From Eublepharis macularius (taxonomy: Eukaryota > Chordata > Lepidosauria > Squamata > Eublepharidae), in contig NC_072801.1 in the NCBI RefSeq assembly GCF_028583425.1, forward strand, positions 14,652,001 to 14,716,000: a DNA stretch of 64,000 bases, written 5' to 3'. Of the stretch, positions 55,601 through 64,000 are shown in pieces. The position numbers and the translations under genes are program-made. The notes beneath the pieces are model-generated. The model ran no database searches and was not told the DNA's origin. It saw only the letters and a list, made by a program, of their open reading frames with translations. Numbering within the stretch: the stretch's first letter is position 1; every line of letters begins with the position of its first letter.

Positions 55601-58600
55601 TTGGCCTTGAATGGCCAGGATTGGGTCCAAAATAGCCAAGATAGGAGATGTCAGGGGGTGTGGCATATGCAAATCAGTTATGCTAATGACACTTCTGGTG
55701 CTGCCAAGGGGCATGCTAATGAGTTGTGGTAATGAGTTATGCTAATGAATTCCTCCAGCTCTTTTTCTACGAAATGACCCCTGATTTTAACCATACTTGT
55801 GTATCCACATCCAGTCCACTGGTGTCAGAGCACAGCCAAATTTTAAGAAACCAAGGCACAGACAACCTTCAATACTCACTGAACATTTTACAGACCAATG
55901 CAGCCTGGAAAGAAGAGCCGCAGAACTGAATGAACTCGTAGTTCTGGTAAAAATCACTGATGCTCTGCCCCAAGCAGTAGTTGGGCAGGATCAAAAAGAC
56001 TTTATCCAGCAACCTCGAGAGATCGACCATTCCAAGCGCTGGAAGACAAATATGGGGAAAGTCAGTGAAATGACCTATGACCAATCTGACAAGTTTTTGC
56101 CAGAAAAAAACAGCCATGCGATCCCCTCCAAAAAGCAGTTATGACCTCTGGTCCCTTACCTGGAATGCTCATGATTGTGACCGCCAGAAAGGTGGCCGTG
56201 CCCGAGAAGATGTTGAAAATGGTGAGACGTGTGTAGGCTGTGGCTGCCACAGAAAAGCAGAAACTGAGAAGGTACATGAGAGGGATGATGGCCCAGCCGT
56301 AGAGGAGGAAGATCTGCATCACATCGACTAGGTGGCTGTCCTGAGTAAATGCTTTCACATCAAATGCTTGGAAGATCACCTGGAAGATTGGCCAAGGTAA
56401 GTGGTAAGACGTTCCTATCTCCTTGTGTGTCCTGCACCTTGGCCTTCCCTCAGCCTGTCCTTTAGCCCATGAACCTGTCTCTTCCAACTCAATGCCCTTC
56501 CACTATCCAAATGTTCTCCAGCTCTGTATTGCAACTCTCTGGAGCTCCCTCCCTTTAAAACCATGTGGAGCCAGTTCTTTTCCCTTCCTACAAGTCCTTT
56601 TCAAAACCCAGTTGTTATGCCAGGCCTTCGGCTCACTCCCCTCCCCTTTAAATCCTCATTCCCACATGCAGGGATCATTTCGTAGAAAAAGAGCTGGAGG
56701 AACTCATTAACATAACTCATTAGCATATGCCACGCCCCTTGCCATCACCGGAAGTGTGTCACTAGCATAACTGATTTGCGTGTGCCACACCCCCTGACAT
56801 CACCTATCCTGGCTGTTTTGGACCCAATCCTGGCCATTCAGGGCTGAAATTGGGCCCAAAATGGCAAAAAGGGGCTAAAAATGGCCGAAAGGTGCCCAAA
56901 ATGGTCAGGATCGGGCCGCTGCTGAGTGGGAGAGTGATCCACCACCTGTCAGAGGCCCGATCGGGGCCGTTTCATCCCCAATCCAGGCTGAAACAGGCCC
57001 CAAATGGTCAAGAGTCAGGTGGGCGGGGCCACCTGACATGTGACCTCTTTGGGGAACTGCCGGAACTGCGTTCCAGCGCGTTCCCTCTCGAAATGAGCCC
57101 TGCCAACATGTAACCAAAGTTTTAAGTACGTGGAGCTGCACCTGCCTACAATTACCCCTCTCCATCCTTGCCTCTCCCCACCCCTCACCTCCCTTACTAG
57201 TTTTCCCCATTTCTTTTGGTCTCTTGGCTGGATCTCATGGACCTTTCCCGCAAATAGTAGCGCCTTCCCCTGATGCAAAAGGCTCCACCAGCAAAACAGC
57301 CCTTTGCCTCACCAGAAGGCACCTTGTGCCAGAGGCAGCCATCACCGTTTGCTGAACAGGTATGTGGGATCCAACCCTGTCTGTTCTTTGGGGGTGGGGA
57401 CCCATCTATTTCAGACTATGTTATTCAGCAAGGGAACAGGTCTGTTTAAATAACGTCAACATATCTGGGTGGGGCTTATATTAGCATGAGGGCTGTCTGC
57501 CCACCTTCAGAAACTGGTTTGGAGTTTCCATTTTCCTGGCTGATGAGTGCTATCTAAGTGGGATGGGGGACAACTGCCCCAATGCATGCAATTTTAATAG
57601 GGGGCAGGGACTGATGAGCCCCTTGTCGTGTTCTGCTTTAACCCTTTCAACAGCTTTCCACACAGGAGTAGCATTTGCCCCACGGCAAAGTTTGACAGGG
57701 GACTATGGAATATCACACCCCTGGGTGTCCAGGACAGGAACCAAATGGTATGAGGGAGTTCTGCTGACTCTCAATTTCATGGTTGTTGTGGGTTTTCCGG
57801 GCTGTATTGCCGTGGTCTTGGCATTGTAGTTCCTGACGTTTCGCCAGCAGCTGTGACTGGCATCTTCAGAGGTGTAGCACCAAAAGACAGAGATCTCTCA
57901 GTGTCACAGTGTGGAAAAGATGTAGGTCATTTGTATCTACTCAGGAGGGGTGGGGTTGAGCTCACCCCTCCTGAGTAGATACAAATGACCTGCCAACATC
58001 TTTTCCACACTGTGACACTGAGAGATCTCTGTCTTTTGGTGCTACACCTCTGAAGATGCCAGCCACAGCTGCTGGCGAAACGTCAGGAACTACAATGCCA
58101 AGACCACGGCAATACAGCCTGGAAAACCCACAACAACCATCGTTCTCCAGCCGTGAAAGCCTTCGACAATACATCTCAATTTCATCTTTATACAGCTTCA
58201 CCCAGGCCCTCATTACACCACTATTTCCTACGAAGCTGAAGTTGGTCCCCAGTTCCTCATTCGCAGTTCCTAGGTCCTTATTGGCAGACCAGTTCCCAGT
58301 TCTTTATTGGCAGAGCAAAACACAAATATTGGGGGAAGTTGAAAAGCTCTGTACCCCAAAATAAAGATTGTAGGAGCACATATAATACACCCCCGTATTC
58401 AGTGGACTCTCCTAGTCCTCCTACAAAGTCCAGTTCTAGAGTTAACAGCTTCAAAGTAGGGTAAGAGATACAAGCCCTCCGTAGCCCCAAACAATCTTGC
58501 ATGCCTCCACATCACACAGTCCTGCACTCACTAGACTGCCCCCTACAACTGGATAGGTGCTGGTGCCCATCCAAATACTGGTTCTGGAGCTAGGACCTCC

Positions 58601-61600
58601 TGTTTGGGCTGCCTCCTAGAAAACGGTGTTGGGAACAGCCTTAATATCATATTTTCGATCACTAGTATGAGTTTTCTTTCTGCTATTACCTGCTTCGGGT
58701 TAACTTCCAGTAAGGTGTCAGGGGCTGTAAACTTTGACCAAATGGCGCAGAACCCCTCATCTGAACCTGCTTTGATCCAGAGTCCAGTAATTCACATGTC
58801 AGCGGGAAAATGGTTGTTTTGGGCTGTTAATTACCAGCACACCACTTTTAACATCTAGACACCAGAAATCAGACAAAGCTGACTTTCATTCTTACTTTTA
58901 TTTCCTTTGGACTCTCAGAGGAATAAAAAAAAAAAACAGGATTTTTCTTACATGGACAGTTGCCTAAAACAAAACATTATTTCTTATCTCTATTACACCC
59001 CGCCTTTCTCAACAATGGTGACCCAAAGCACCCTACATCATTCTCCTCCCCTCCATTTTGCCTTCACAACAACCCTGCGAGGCAAGATACTTTGAGAGTG
59101 TATGGTTACCAACTCTGGGTTAGGAAATTCCTGGAGAATGGGGGGTTGGAGCCTGGTGAAGCCAGGTTGGGGGAGAGGAGGGAAATCAGCAAGGTATAAT
59201 GAATGCAATACATTCCACTCTCCAAAGCAGCCATTTGTTCCAGGGGGAATGATCTCTGTTGGGTGGTGATCCCTGGTACTTGTGGGAGAGTTGTGGGAGG
59301 CTGGAAAGCCTGCAAGGGTGTATATCTGGCCCAAAGTCACCTGGCAAGCTTCCATGTCTCAGTGAGGATTTCAACCTGGATGTCCCAGATCCTACAACAA
59401 GACATAGACTGGAAGCGATTGAAAGACTGGTCCTGGAGCGAGGAGCTCTTATTTGGGCAATCTCACACAAGCCTGTTTTGGGAAGAGAGGTGTAACCAGA
59501 GTTACCTCTGGCAAGTCACACACTCTCAGTCTCACCTACTTCACAGGGTTGTTGTGAGCTTCTTTGGAGCACATGGTCGAAAGTGGGCTTCCTCCAGGAG
59601 AAATGCACAGGCAGGAAGAGTGAAGATTGGGTCTGCCAATAAGGAACTAGGAACTGCAAATCTGCAAATAAGAAACTGAGACCTGGCTCTGCCAATAAGG
59701 AACTGGGAACTGCCAATGAGGGACTGGGAACCAACTTCAGCTTCGTCTATTTCCTGGGGGTTTCTACCCTACCATCCTCATCCAGCTCTGCTCCTCCCCA
59801 GGTGTAGCTTGCTCCTTCCTGGAGTCCTTAAAGGGGATCTCCTCAGCAGAAGAACCCCCTGGCCACAATCACGGCCAACTTCAGGAACAGAAGCCTCAGT
59901 GGTTCAATCATGACTCTCTTGTGCTAGGAGCAAATGGGGAGAACACTGAGCCAGAGATGTTGCTGAGGCCGGCAGGCAGTGAGTTGGTAAACAAACATTC
60001 GGTATCTGCAGGCACCACGCCAGGAACCACATGGAGTTCAACTCACCAGCATGAGGACGCAGGGGACAAGGAAGTTGATGAGGTCCCACAAGAGGGCGGA
60101 TAGCCAGAAATTGATGATGTAGACTCCACTGACGAACTGCACGTGCTTGGCCTTCATGGCCCTCTCGCTGACCAGCAGCAGTGCAAAAGTGCTGGACAAG
60201 GAAGCCATTCCATAGAGCAAGTTGATTGCGATGGCAAACCCCGTCTGGCCTCTAGTGGGATGATAAAAGGTGGGTTACGCAGGACATACGCGGTTTGTTT
60301 TGAGATTGTTTCTATAGGTCACCTGTCCAGAAAAGCTTGAGGCGGGTCATCACTGTAACAGCCCACAGGACTAAAAAATGCAAGATGAGATCTTCCTAGG
60401 GACTCAAACATCAGGGACAAGCAACCAATGTGTGCTTTGGGCCTCTCTATGGCTGATTCCGCACACGTTGGATAATGCACTTTCAGTGCACTTTATCAAT
60501 TGTTTGAGATGGAGTTTTGTTCCGCCCACAAAAAAATCCATTCCAAATGATCTATAAAGAGGATTGGAAGGACTGCATTATCCAACGTGTGCGGAATCAC
60601 TCTAAGAGTGTCATAGGCAGACAGAAAACACCAACTGCCTATCCGGAGGCAACGGAGCGGGAGCTGTTAGGGGTGAGCTACCCTGGGAGAGGAGGGTTAG
60701 GAAACGGCTGCTTCCTTTGCTTCTCTTCAAATGGCCCTCCAGCACACAACCTAAGGTCCTACCAAACTTAACTAATAGAAAAGTCCGAGCACCATATTTT
60801 AAAGCAGAACCAAGGGTGTCGAGGGACCCCCAAGCCTGGGTGATCTGAAACTGGGGACCTAGAAGGCAGCACAGAGCAGCTAAAGACAGACAGCCAGGAT
60901 CCTAGGGGTAGTGTCAGGAACAAACCCCTGCTAGGTCTATCATAGACGTAAGTGCCCAAGCCCCCGTGTTTCTAGGTAGACCATCAGGTTCGGTCCAGAG
61001 CTCCCTAGTTCCCGCCTTGTATCCCCTGACATGATCCTATAACTGCCGACTGTTATCATCGGGTTCTAAATGGAGGCACTGTGATCACAGCAGAGATCAC
61101 ACCAGCATGATGGCTGAACACAATGCAGTTTTGTTATGCCAAGTCAGAACTTTGGTTCCCCTAATTCAGTATCTTCTGCTCTGACAGGCAGCAGCTGTCT
61201 AGGAACATGGGTGAGAATTTCCCTTCCACCAGAGACCCCTGAACTACAGATATCGAGGACTGAACTGAAGACCCTTCTGCAGGCACAGTGGATGCTCTTG
61301 CTAGAAAAGTAGCAAGCAAGGAGCAGGTTGAGCCAGAATCCTTTCTCCTAATAATGCACTAAGTTTTCTTTCTTAAAACTTGAAGGAAGCTTTAGAATAG
61401 GACGTCTATTGAAAACTGCACCCCCTCCATCACTGGAGGGTGTTAAAGCCTGGAGTTTCTGGAGTGGTAAAGCCCACTTTTAATGCCTCAACTGGTTGCA
61501 TGTGTAATACCAGCCCCCAGTGTAAGGCGGAGAAACTGAATGCCCAGGTGCATGGACCACAAAGGATTAAGTATCCCACACCAATCATGCAAATGAACAG

Positions 61601-63196
61601 CTGTGCAGGTGTGCCCCGACTCCTCTTTCACTGTCCCTCCCTGAACTGTTCCCAATTCTCAATTAAAGAAAAAATAACTCCCTAACCAGTTGAGTAAGAA
61701 ATGCCTTCTGAGGATCTAGCCAGAAAGTTTTTTCATATGGAAGCGGGGTGAGCTGGTTCTTTGGTTTTAGGTGATCCCAATTCAGGTTCTCTCTTTGGGC
61801 AAGCAGGCTTAGTTTTTTTTTTAAAAAAACAGTCTGGAAGACTAGCAACTTTAGTTGAAGGAGACAGGGACTCACTCCATAAGCTGGTCCTTGGCGGTCT
61901 CAGTCACGTTGCGGGGCTGTGGGAAGTTGGCCACAGTGATGGAAGCATTGGGGCCAGCAAGCAGCTTCAGTAAGGCATTGTCAGCTAGCAGCAGAGCTGT
62001 GGCAGAGGCATGATATGCCTGGTTGTTGAAGAACGCTCTGACCAGCGTCTGGTTCTCATTGTCCTCGAAGGAGGCAGCTGCGATGCAATGCTCATTGAAG
62101 GCCCCTCCCTCTTCGGCTGCTTGAGAAATCAGGTATTCCAGCAGATCATCTGAAATGGCAGCATATTGCTAAGTAGGTCTTCCACTGGCTGGTTGGAGGG
62201 CCTGCTTCAGAGCCCTGCTAGCCTCAAAAGATTGCTCAAGATGTATTGCAGAGACAGATTTTCTCTACAACCATGAGGTCTAGAAATTTGCTCATTGGAA
62301 CAAAGAAAGGGAATTCCCAGTAAACTGATAGAATGTACAGGGCAGGAAGTGACCCCGAACTGCAGTATGATAGCCTGGCACTAAAACAGCATCCCTGAAA
62401 ATTGTACGCATTGCCCAACAAAGCCTGGTGTTTCCTGTTTACATTATGGCTTTTTACTCATATATCAAGACAACAGGTGTTTAGAAATGCTACTCATCTT
62501 TTGGCTATAACAGCAAACAGCCCTTCCTCTCCTTAGACTGGATTCGACGTTTTCCCTCATTCACCTTCTACCTCATCACCTCTGCTGCTCCACTTCTGCG
62601 GCTACCCAATCTCACTGTCTTCGCAGATCTCAATGTACTTTCCCCGTGCACCAGACAACCAGTTTCCTACCCAGCAGCCACTATGATTATGAACATTCCA
62701 TGACCAAGTCTTCCCCCTCAGAAATTATTCTGCTGTTGAACATTTGGTGACATCACAGCAGCTAAGCCAATGTCTCACTGTGGGGTTTGTATATAGTCCA
62801 CATCCTAGCCTGTTTATGGGAAACATTGCATTTTGCTCCACAAGTAATTAAACATTCTCTGCTTAGCACCTCACCTCAGGCCTGCCACTTACTTGCCACC
62901 TCTAGCGGCCATTGATGCTGAGCGCGAACCAGATCCGAGTACTGTGCTGCTAGCTGTTGGGCCAAGACAGATTCTTGGGAGACTGAGAAAGGCACTGTAG
63001 TCTGGCCATATGGATTTAAGGTCAGCTTGAGCAAGGGAGAGTCCCTAGGCCCTGGGAAGGTCTTGGCTACAATCAGGGCGAAGGCGGTGAAAATCAGAGG
63101 CACCAGGAATTGCGCTGCCACCATCTTCCAATTGCGCCAGCTGTATACGGCCCTCTTCATAAACATGGCGTAAAACTGCTGGCAGCAGAGGTAGAA
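41763..63196 (-). CDS. ABCA3: ABCA3, C-terminal half (TMD2 and NBD2); 5' exons beyond window
   Basis: Thirteen minus-strand exons sum to 2418 nt, 805 aa plus TGA, with no stop or phase break. The part shown starts at transmembrane helix 7 ([20 protein letters not shown]) and a large lumenal loop with N-glycosylation sequons (NQT, NAS, NVT). The remaining TMD2 helices and then NBD2 follow. NBD2 motifs are Walker [11 protein letters not shown]-loop [10 protein letters not shown], signature SGGNKRKLS, Walker [14 protein letters not shown] and switch TSH, so both parts of the second ATP site look competent. The C-terminal half of mammalian ABCA3 (about 1704 aa) is of equal length. ABCA3 moves phospholipids into surfactant lamellar bodies. 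The intact SGGNKRKLS favours ABCA3 over ABCA17, whose signature I recall as EGNKRRLS. A lineage-specific ABCA3-like paralogue cannot be excluded. Confidence 0.9.
42547..42620 (-). CDS. ABCA3: ABCA3 exon (window exon 12)
   Basis: Acceptor TTCTAG|GG, donor CAG|GTAAGG. Encodes [20 protein letters not shown] and SWAQ. Confidence 0.92.
43436..43680 (-). repeat. CORE-SINE (MIR-like), copy 2
   Basis: Same structure as copy 1: TTTGGTGTAGTGGTTAAGAG head, CCAGCTGGGTTACC core, tail with GGGTGGTATATAAACC. Confidence 0.85.
44247..44434 (-). CDS. ABCA3: ABCA3 exon (window exon 11): NBD2 distal part
   Basis: Acceptor CCACAG|C, donor CCAG|GTAGGT. Encodes [39 protein letters not shown] and [10 protein letters not shown]. 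Confidence 0.95.
44698..44990. mobile_element. Family A hAT MITE, copy A7
   Basis: The 293-bp element lies in an ABCA3 intron with TSD CACACAGC perfect (44690-44697, 44991-44998) and long-variant interior. Confidence 0.9.
46088..46258 (-). CDS. ABCA3: ABCA3 exon (window exon 10): NBD2 signature, Walker B, switch His
   Basis: Acceptor CCACAG|T. The donor CACAG|GTTGGG is weaker than its neighbours but keeps phase. Encodes [38 protein letters not shown] and [10 protein letters not shown] family A MITE lies 124 bp upstream in the preceding intron. Confidence 0.95.
46383..46634. mobile_element. Family A hAT MITE, copy A8
   Basis: The 252-bp element is inverted relative to A1, with TSD ACTGCAGG perfect (46375-46382, 46635-46642). 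It lies 124 bp from an ABCA3 exon. Confidence 0.9.
46955..47600 (-). mobile_element. L2/CR1-type LINE 3' portion
   Basis: Read on the minus strand: a C-terminal LINE coding tail ([12 protein letters not shown] then stop), a 3' UTR, and the end GCGGGCTAGAAGTTCAGTAA. 5'-truncated and inactive. Confidence 0.6.
47746..47933 (-). CDS. ABCA3: ABCA3 exon (window exon 9): NBD2 Q-loop and helical subdomain
   Basis: Acceptor TTCAG|GTC, donor ACAG|GTGAGG. Encodes [20 protein letters not shown] and [20 protein letters not shown]. Confidence 0.95.
48135..48604 (-). repeat. tRNA-derived SINE split by family E MITE
   Basis: Two halves, 48135-48234 and 48469-48604, join to the SINE also seen at 54236-54440: GCAAGCCAGGAGCTCTACCA and CAGGCAGAGAAAGGTC on the head side, GCAGCTGACTTAGACC on the tail side. 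The MITE lies exactly between them. Confidence 0.75.
48235..48468. mobile_element. Family E palindromic MITE, copy E2
   Basis: GAGCCAAGCTACAAGTGACG arms as in E1, flanked by TGT on both sides. The uninterrupted SINE would read GGCTGTGGC, so TGT is a 3-bp TSD. Confidence 0.85.
48982..49176 (-). CDS. ABCA3: ABCA3 exon (window exon 8): NBD2 Walker A
   Basis: Acceptor TTCCAG|GTG, donor AAG|GTAACG. Encodes the A-loop region [16 protein letters not shown], then [19 protein letters not shown] and [17 protein letters not shown]. Confidence 0.96.
49345..49600 (+). mobile_element. L2-like LINE 3' end, copy 3
   Basis: Shares ATTGCTTATGTTCTGTTTCA, CCTATGGCATTGTCTAT and a GATGAGAAAGGCAGACTATA terminus with the copies at 10.6 and 14.6 kb. 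Confidence 0.75.
49651..49690. repeat. (TCAA)n microsatellite
   Basis: Ten tetranucleotide units following a second short LINE tail (GAGAAAGGCAGACTA). Confidence 0.95.
50200..52050. other. Unclassified AT-rich intronic block, possibly LTR-derived
   Basis: ABCA3 intron. The part 50460-51300 contains ATTGGCTAGTCAG, a purine-rich run and AATAAAG at about 51191 ahead of a T-rich stretch, reminiscent of an LTR. I cannot find its ends or a duplication, so it is left unclassified. Confidence 0.25.
52207..52450 (+). repeat. CORE-SINE (MIR-like), copy 3
   Basis: Head TTTGGTGTAGTGGTTAAGAG, B box GGGTTTGATTCCCC, core AGCTGGGTGACCTTGGGCTA, tail GGACGGTATATAAATTGAAT and a TTATT end. It ends 93 bp from an ABCA3 exon. 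Confidence 0.87.
52544..52678 (-). CDS. ABCA3: ABCA3 exon (window exon 7): linker to NBD2
   Basis: Acceptor TAATAG|GTG, donor AAG|GTGAGC. Encodes [20 protein letters not shown] and [10 protein letters not shown]. Confidence 0.94.
52800..54235. other. Unclassified AT-rich intronic sequence
   Basis: No gene. The part 53030-53760 has repeated AAAGTGC motifs (53210-53300) and looks like an interspersed repeat I cannot name. Confidence 0.3.
54236..54440 (-). repeat. tRNA-derived SINE, complete copy
   Basis: Minus strand: A-box-like TGGCTCAGTGGTAGAGCATC, a degenerate B-box region, body CAGGCAGAG/ACCCTGGAGAGTCGC, tail ATAAGGCAGTTTCATGTG. Confidence 0.75.
54586..54777. mobile_element. Family B 192-bp palindromic MITE, copy B3
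   Basis: GGCCCTTTTCACACTGCTTA ends in inverted orientation; TSD CTG (54583-54585, 54778-54780). Exactly 192 bp, in an ABCA3 intron. Confidence 0.9.
55043..55215 (-). CDS. ABCA3: ABCA3 exon (window exon 6): last TMD2 helix
   Basis: Acceptor TCCCAG|AT, donor TGG|GTGAGC. Encodes [20 protein letters not shown], the helix [17 protein letters not shown], and the basic CRRRKW segment that enters the cytosol. Confidence 0.93.
55347..55783. mobile_element. Family C hAT-like element, copy C2
   Basis: The 437-bp element has a perfect TSD ATTTTAAC (55339-55346, 55784-55791). Its ends are CAGGGCTCATTTCG and CGAAATGACCCCTG. It fills two thirds of a 664-bp ABCA3 intron. Confidence 0.9.
55880..56038 (-). 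CDS. ABCA3: ABCA3 exon (window exon 5): lumenal segment before last helix
   Basis: Acceptor TTCCAG|CG, donor TTCA|GTGAGT. Encodes [20 protein letters not shown] and [20 protein letters not shown]. Downstream, 96 bp separate it from a family C transposon. Confidence 0.93.
56160..56379 (-). CDS. ABCA3: ABCA3 exon (window exon 4): TM10-TM11 region
   Basis: Acceptor TTCCAG|GTG, donor CCAG|GTAAGG. Encodes [47 protein letters not shown] and [10 protein letters not shown]. Confidence 0.94.
56669..57102. mobile_element. Family C hAT-like element, copy C3
   Basis: The 434-bp element, TSD CCCACATG/CCAACATG, is inverted relative to C2 and very similar to it. Confidence 0.88.
57781..58173. mobile_element. 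Penelope-like terminal inverted pair, copy D2
   Basis: Two head-to-head arms of about 180 bp share GGGTTTTCCGGGCTGTATTG and CTGACGTTTCGCCAGCAGC, meeting near 57960. They are flanked by the perfect 12-bp TSD TCTCAATTTCAT (57769-57780, 58174-58185). Each arm has a hammerhead-like core. Family assignment is inferred from this core and the fold-back form. Confidence 0.65.
58230..59746. mobile_element. 1517-bp DNA transposon with 9-bp TSD and minisatellite-like TIRs
   Basis: Termini ACGAAGCTGAAGTTGG and CCAACTTCAGCTTCGT are perfect inverted repeats, flanked by the perfect 9-bp direct repeat CTATTTCCT (58221-58229, 59747-59755). The inverted arms (58230-58316 and about 59634-59746) consist of degenerate repeats of a unit like AGTTCCTTATTGGCAG. 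No transposase is present. The 9-bp TSD with long repetitive TIRs points to the MULE/Rehavkus group; this is an inference. Confidence 0.7.
59105..59320. mobile_element. Diverged family G element inside the 9-bp-TSD transposon
   Basis: TGGTTACCAACTCTGGGTTA, AATTCCTGGAGA and CTCTCCAAAGCAGCCATTTG match family G in G2 orientation. The ends are eroded and the TSD is unclear. Confidence 0.55.
60047..60251 (-). CDS. ABCA3: ABCA3 exon (window exon 3): TM8-TM9 region
   Basis: Acceptor CCACTAG|A, donor CTG|GTGAGT. Encodes [40 protein letters not shown] and [14 protein letters not shown]. Confidence 0.94.
60454..60599. mobile_element. Short MITE with TGATTCCGCACACG termini
   Basis: The 146-bp element has long inverted ends (TGATTCCGCACACGTTGGAT and complement). 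It is a sequence type common in squamate DNA as I recall; its superfamily is not resolved here. Confidence 0.7.
60600..61875. other. ABCA3 intron, nothing recognised
   Basis: I see no gene or named repeat between the MITE and the next ABCA3 exon. Confidence 0.4.
61876..62149 (-). CDS. ABCA3: ABCA3 exon (window exon 2): lumenal loop
   Basis: Acceptor ATTTCAG|AT, donor GGA|GTGAGT. Encodes [39 protein letters not shown] and [20 protein letters not shown]. It has three N-glycosylation sequons. Confidence 0.93.
62893..63196 (-). CDS. ABCA3: ABCA3 exon (window exon 1): TM7 and lumenal loop
   Basis: Acceptor TTCTCAG|TTC, donor GCAA|GTAAGT. Encodes [20 protein letters not shown], the first TMD2 helix, and the loop containing [10 protein letters not shown]. 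Confidence 0.93.
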
Positions 63197-63884
63197 CTGA
63201 GAACAGAAATACAGAATAGGTACAGAATAGGTAAGGCAGGTCCCCTTGGACAGAATATCTAACATAGAAGCATCAGTGAGTTCTTTTCTGCTAAAAATAC
63301 TGTAGTCCTCCAGAAAAAAAGAGGATCACGACTGAAGGTTCACTGTTAACACCACTTCAGTTCCCAGTGGTAGCAAAAAGGGCAAAACAATATAAGGAAC
63401 CATCAGGAAACAGAATGACAACAAAGAGGCTCAAATGTATTGGCGCATCAACATTCCAGAGAGCCAGGCATCCAAATATTACGGCGATTTCCATGTACCT
63501 TTTTAAATAAATGAAATGCAGACCTGGAGGCTGTAAACAGGGAGCCAAGGAAGGGCAAATGAGGAGGTTTTTCTCACAACCAACCCCCTCATACCGTCTC
63601 CCCTTGTCTCGCAAGGAAAAGATAAAGGAGCGTACATATTTTTAATGGGGGGGGGGAGCAGATTTGTAATTGTTAGCGGAGAAATAGCCAGCAAGGAGAA
63701 AGTACAGCTTTTGCTTTTCACTGAACTTAAAAAAAAAGTCTGTGGAAAATCACACAAAATTATAGATAAAGCACAACTTGTTCCTGTGCAGTTTTGACCA
63801 TCCTAACTGGAAAATGGTATTTCAAATGTGGAAAGGGCACTGAAAACAGTAACTAAACATTACCTTGTAGGTTAGAGTGACCAA

Positions 63885-64000
63885 GATTATACAAGAGGGT
63901 TTGGTAGAAAGTACCATCACATCATAGCTAACTTATGGCAATCCCTGCTGGGGTTTTCAAGGCAAGAGAATAACAGAGGTGCTTTGCCATTGCCTACCTC
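63885..64000 (-). repeat. 5S-derived SINE, copy 3, cut by window end
   Basis: The tail and body are visible: CATAGCTAACTTATGGCAAT, GGGGTTTTCAAGGCAAGAG and TTTGCCATTGCCTACCTC. The 5S-like head should lie beyond 64000. Confidence 0.65.

Noticed and set aside
60454-60599. 8-bp TSD for the TGATTCCGC MITE
   Set aside because: Flanks share only a short CTCTA-like match at an inconsistent offset, so I claim no TSD.
41763-63196. Assignment to ABCA17 instead of ABCA3
   Set aside because: The signature SGGNKRKLS and whole-length similarity match ABCA3 better; some residual doubt is noted in the gene entry.

Overview
The window looks like squamate reptile (lizard-type) nuclear DNA. It has intron-rich vertebrate genes, CpG-rich promoters, Bov-B-tailed SINEs, CR1/L2 LINE tails, CORE-SINEs and many short hAT-like and Harbinger-like palindromic elements. 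Only three protein genes and one tRNA gene can be supported. Most of the other long open frames are chance frames in CpG islands or repeats.

Layout: 102-17312 (minus) holds METTL26, a small predicted SAM-dependent methyltransferase. Five of its coding exons are here and the last lies before base 1. At 18128-18198 (minus) there is an intact tRNA-Gly(CCC) gene with a Pol III T-run terminator. At 24863-34795 (plus) there is complete MCRIP2 (FAM195A): five coding exons, 148 codons, CpG-island promoter and an AATAAA at 35138. At 41763-63196 (minus) lies the C-terminal half of ABCA3: 13 exons, 2418 nt, exactly 806 codons including the stop. It covers the second transmembrane domain and the complete second nucleotide-binding domain. 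Every exon was placed by consensus splice sites and unbroken phase.

METTL26 and MCRIP2 are divergent with the tRNA between them. MCRIP2 and ABCA3 converge tail to tail across about 7 kb. The genes have unrelated jobs (predicted methyltransferase, small RNA-granule/transcription-linked protein, lipid transporter), so this is a syntenic block and not a functional cluster.

Between the exons are transposons, many with target-site duplications (TSDs) that can be read directly. Family A: eight hAT-type palindromic MITEs. Family B: three palindromes of exactly 192 bp with 3-bp TSDs. Family C: three hAT-like elements with GC-rich interiors. Family E: two palindromes, one splitting a SINE. Family G: TAGGGTTGCC hAT-like elements, one nested in another. 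There are also three Penelope-like fold-back insertions, two with hammerhead-ribozyme-like cores, one CR1 copy with an internal segment inverted in place, and a 1517-bp element with 9-bp TSDs and minisatellite-like inverted termini. I found no CRISPR, operon or bacterial-type system. The most unusual items are the 9-bp-TSD element, the hammerhead-like cores and the CR1 in-place inversion.
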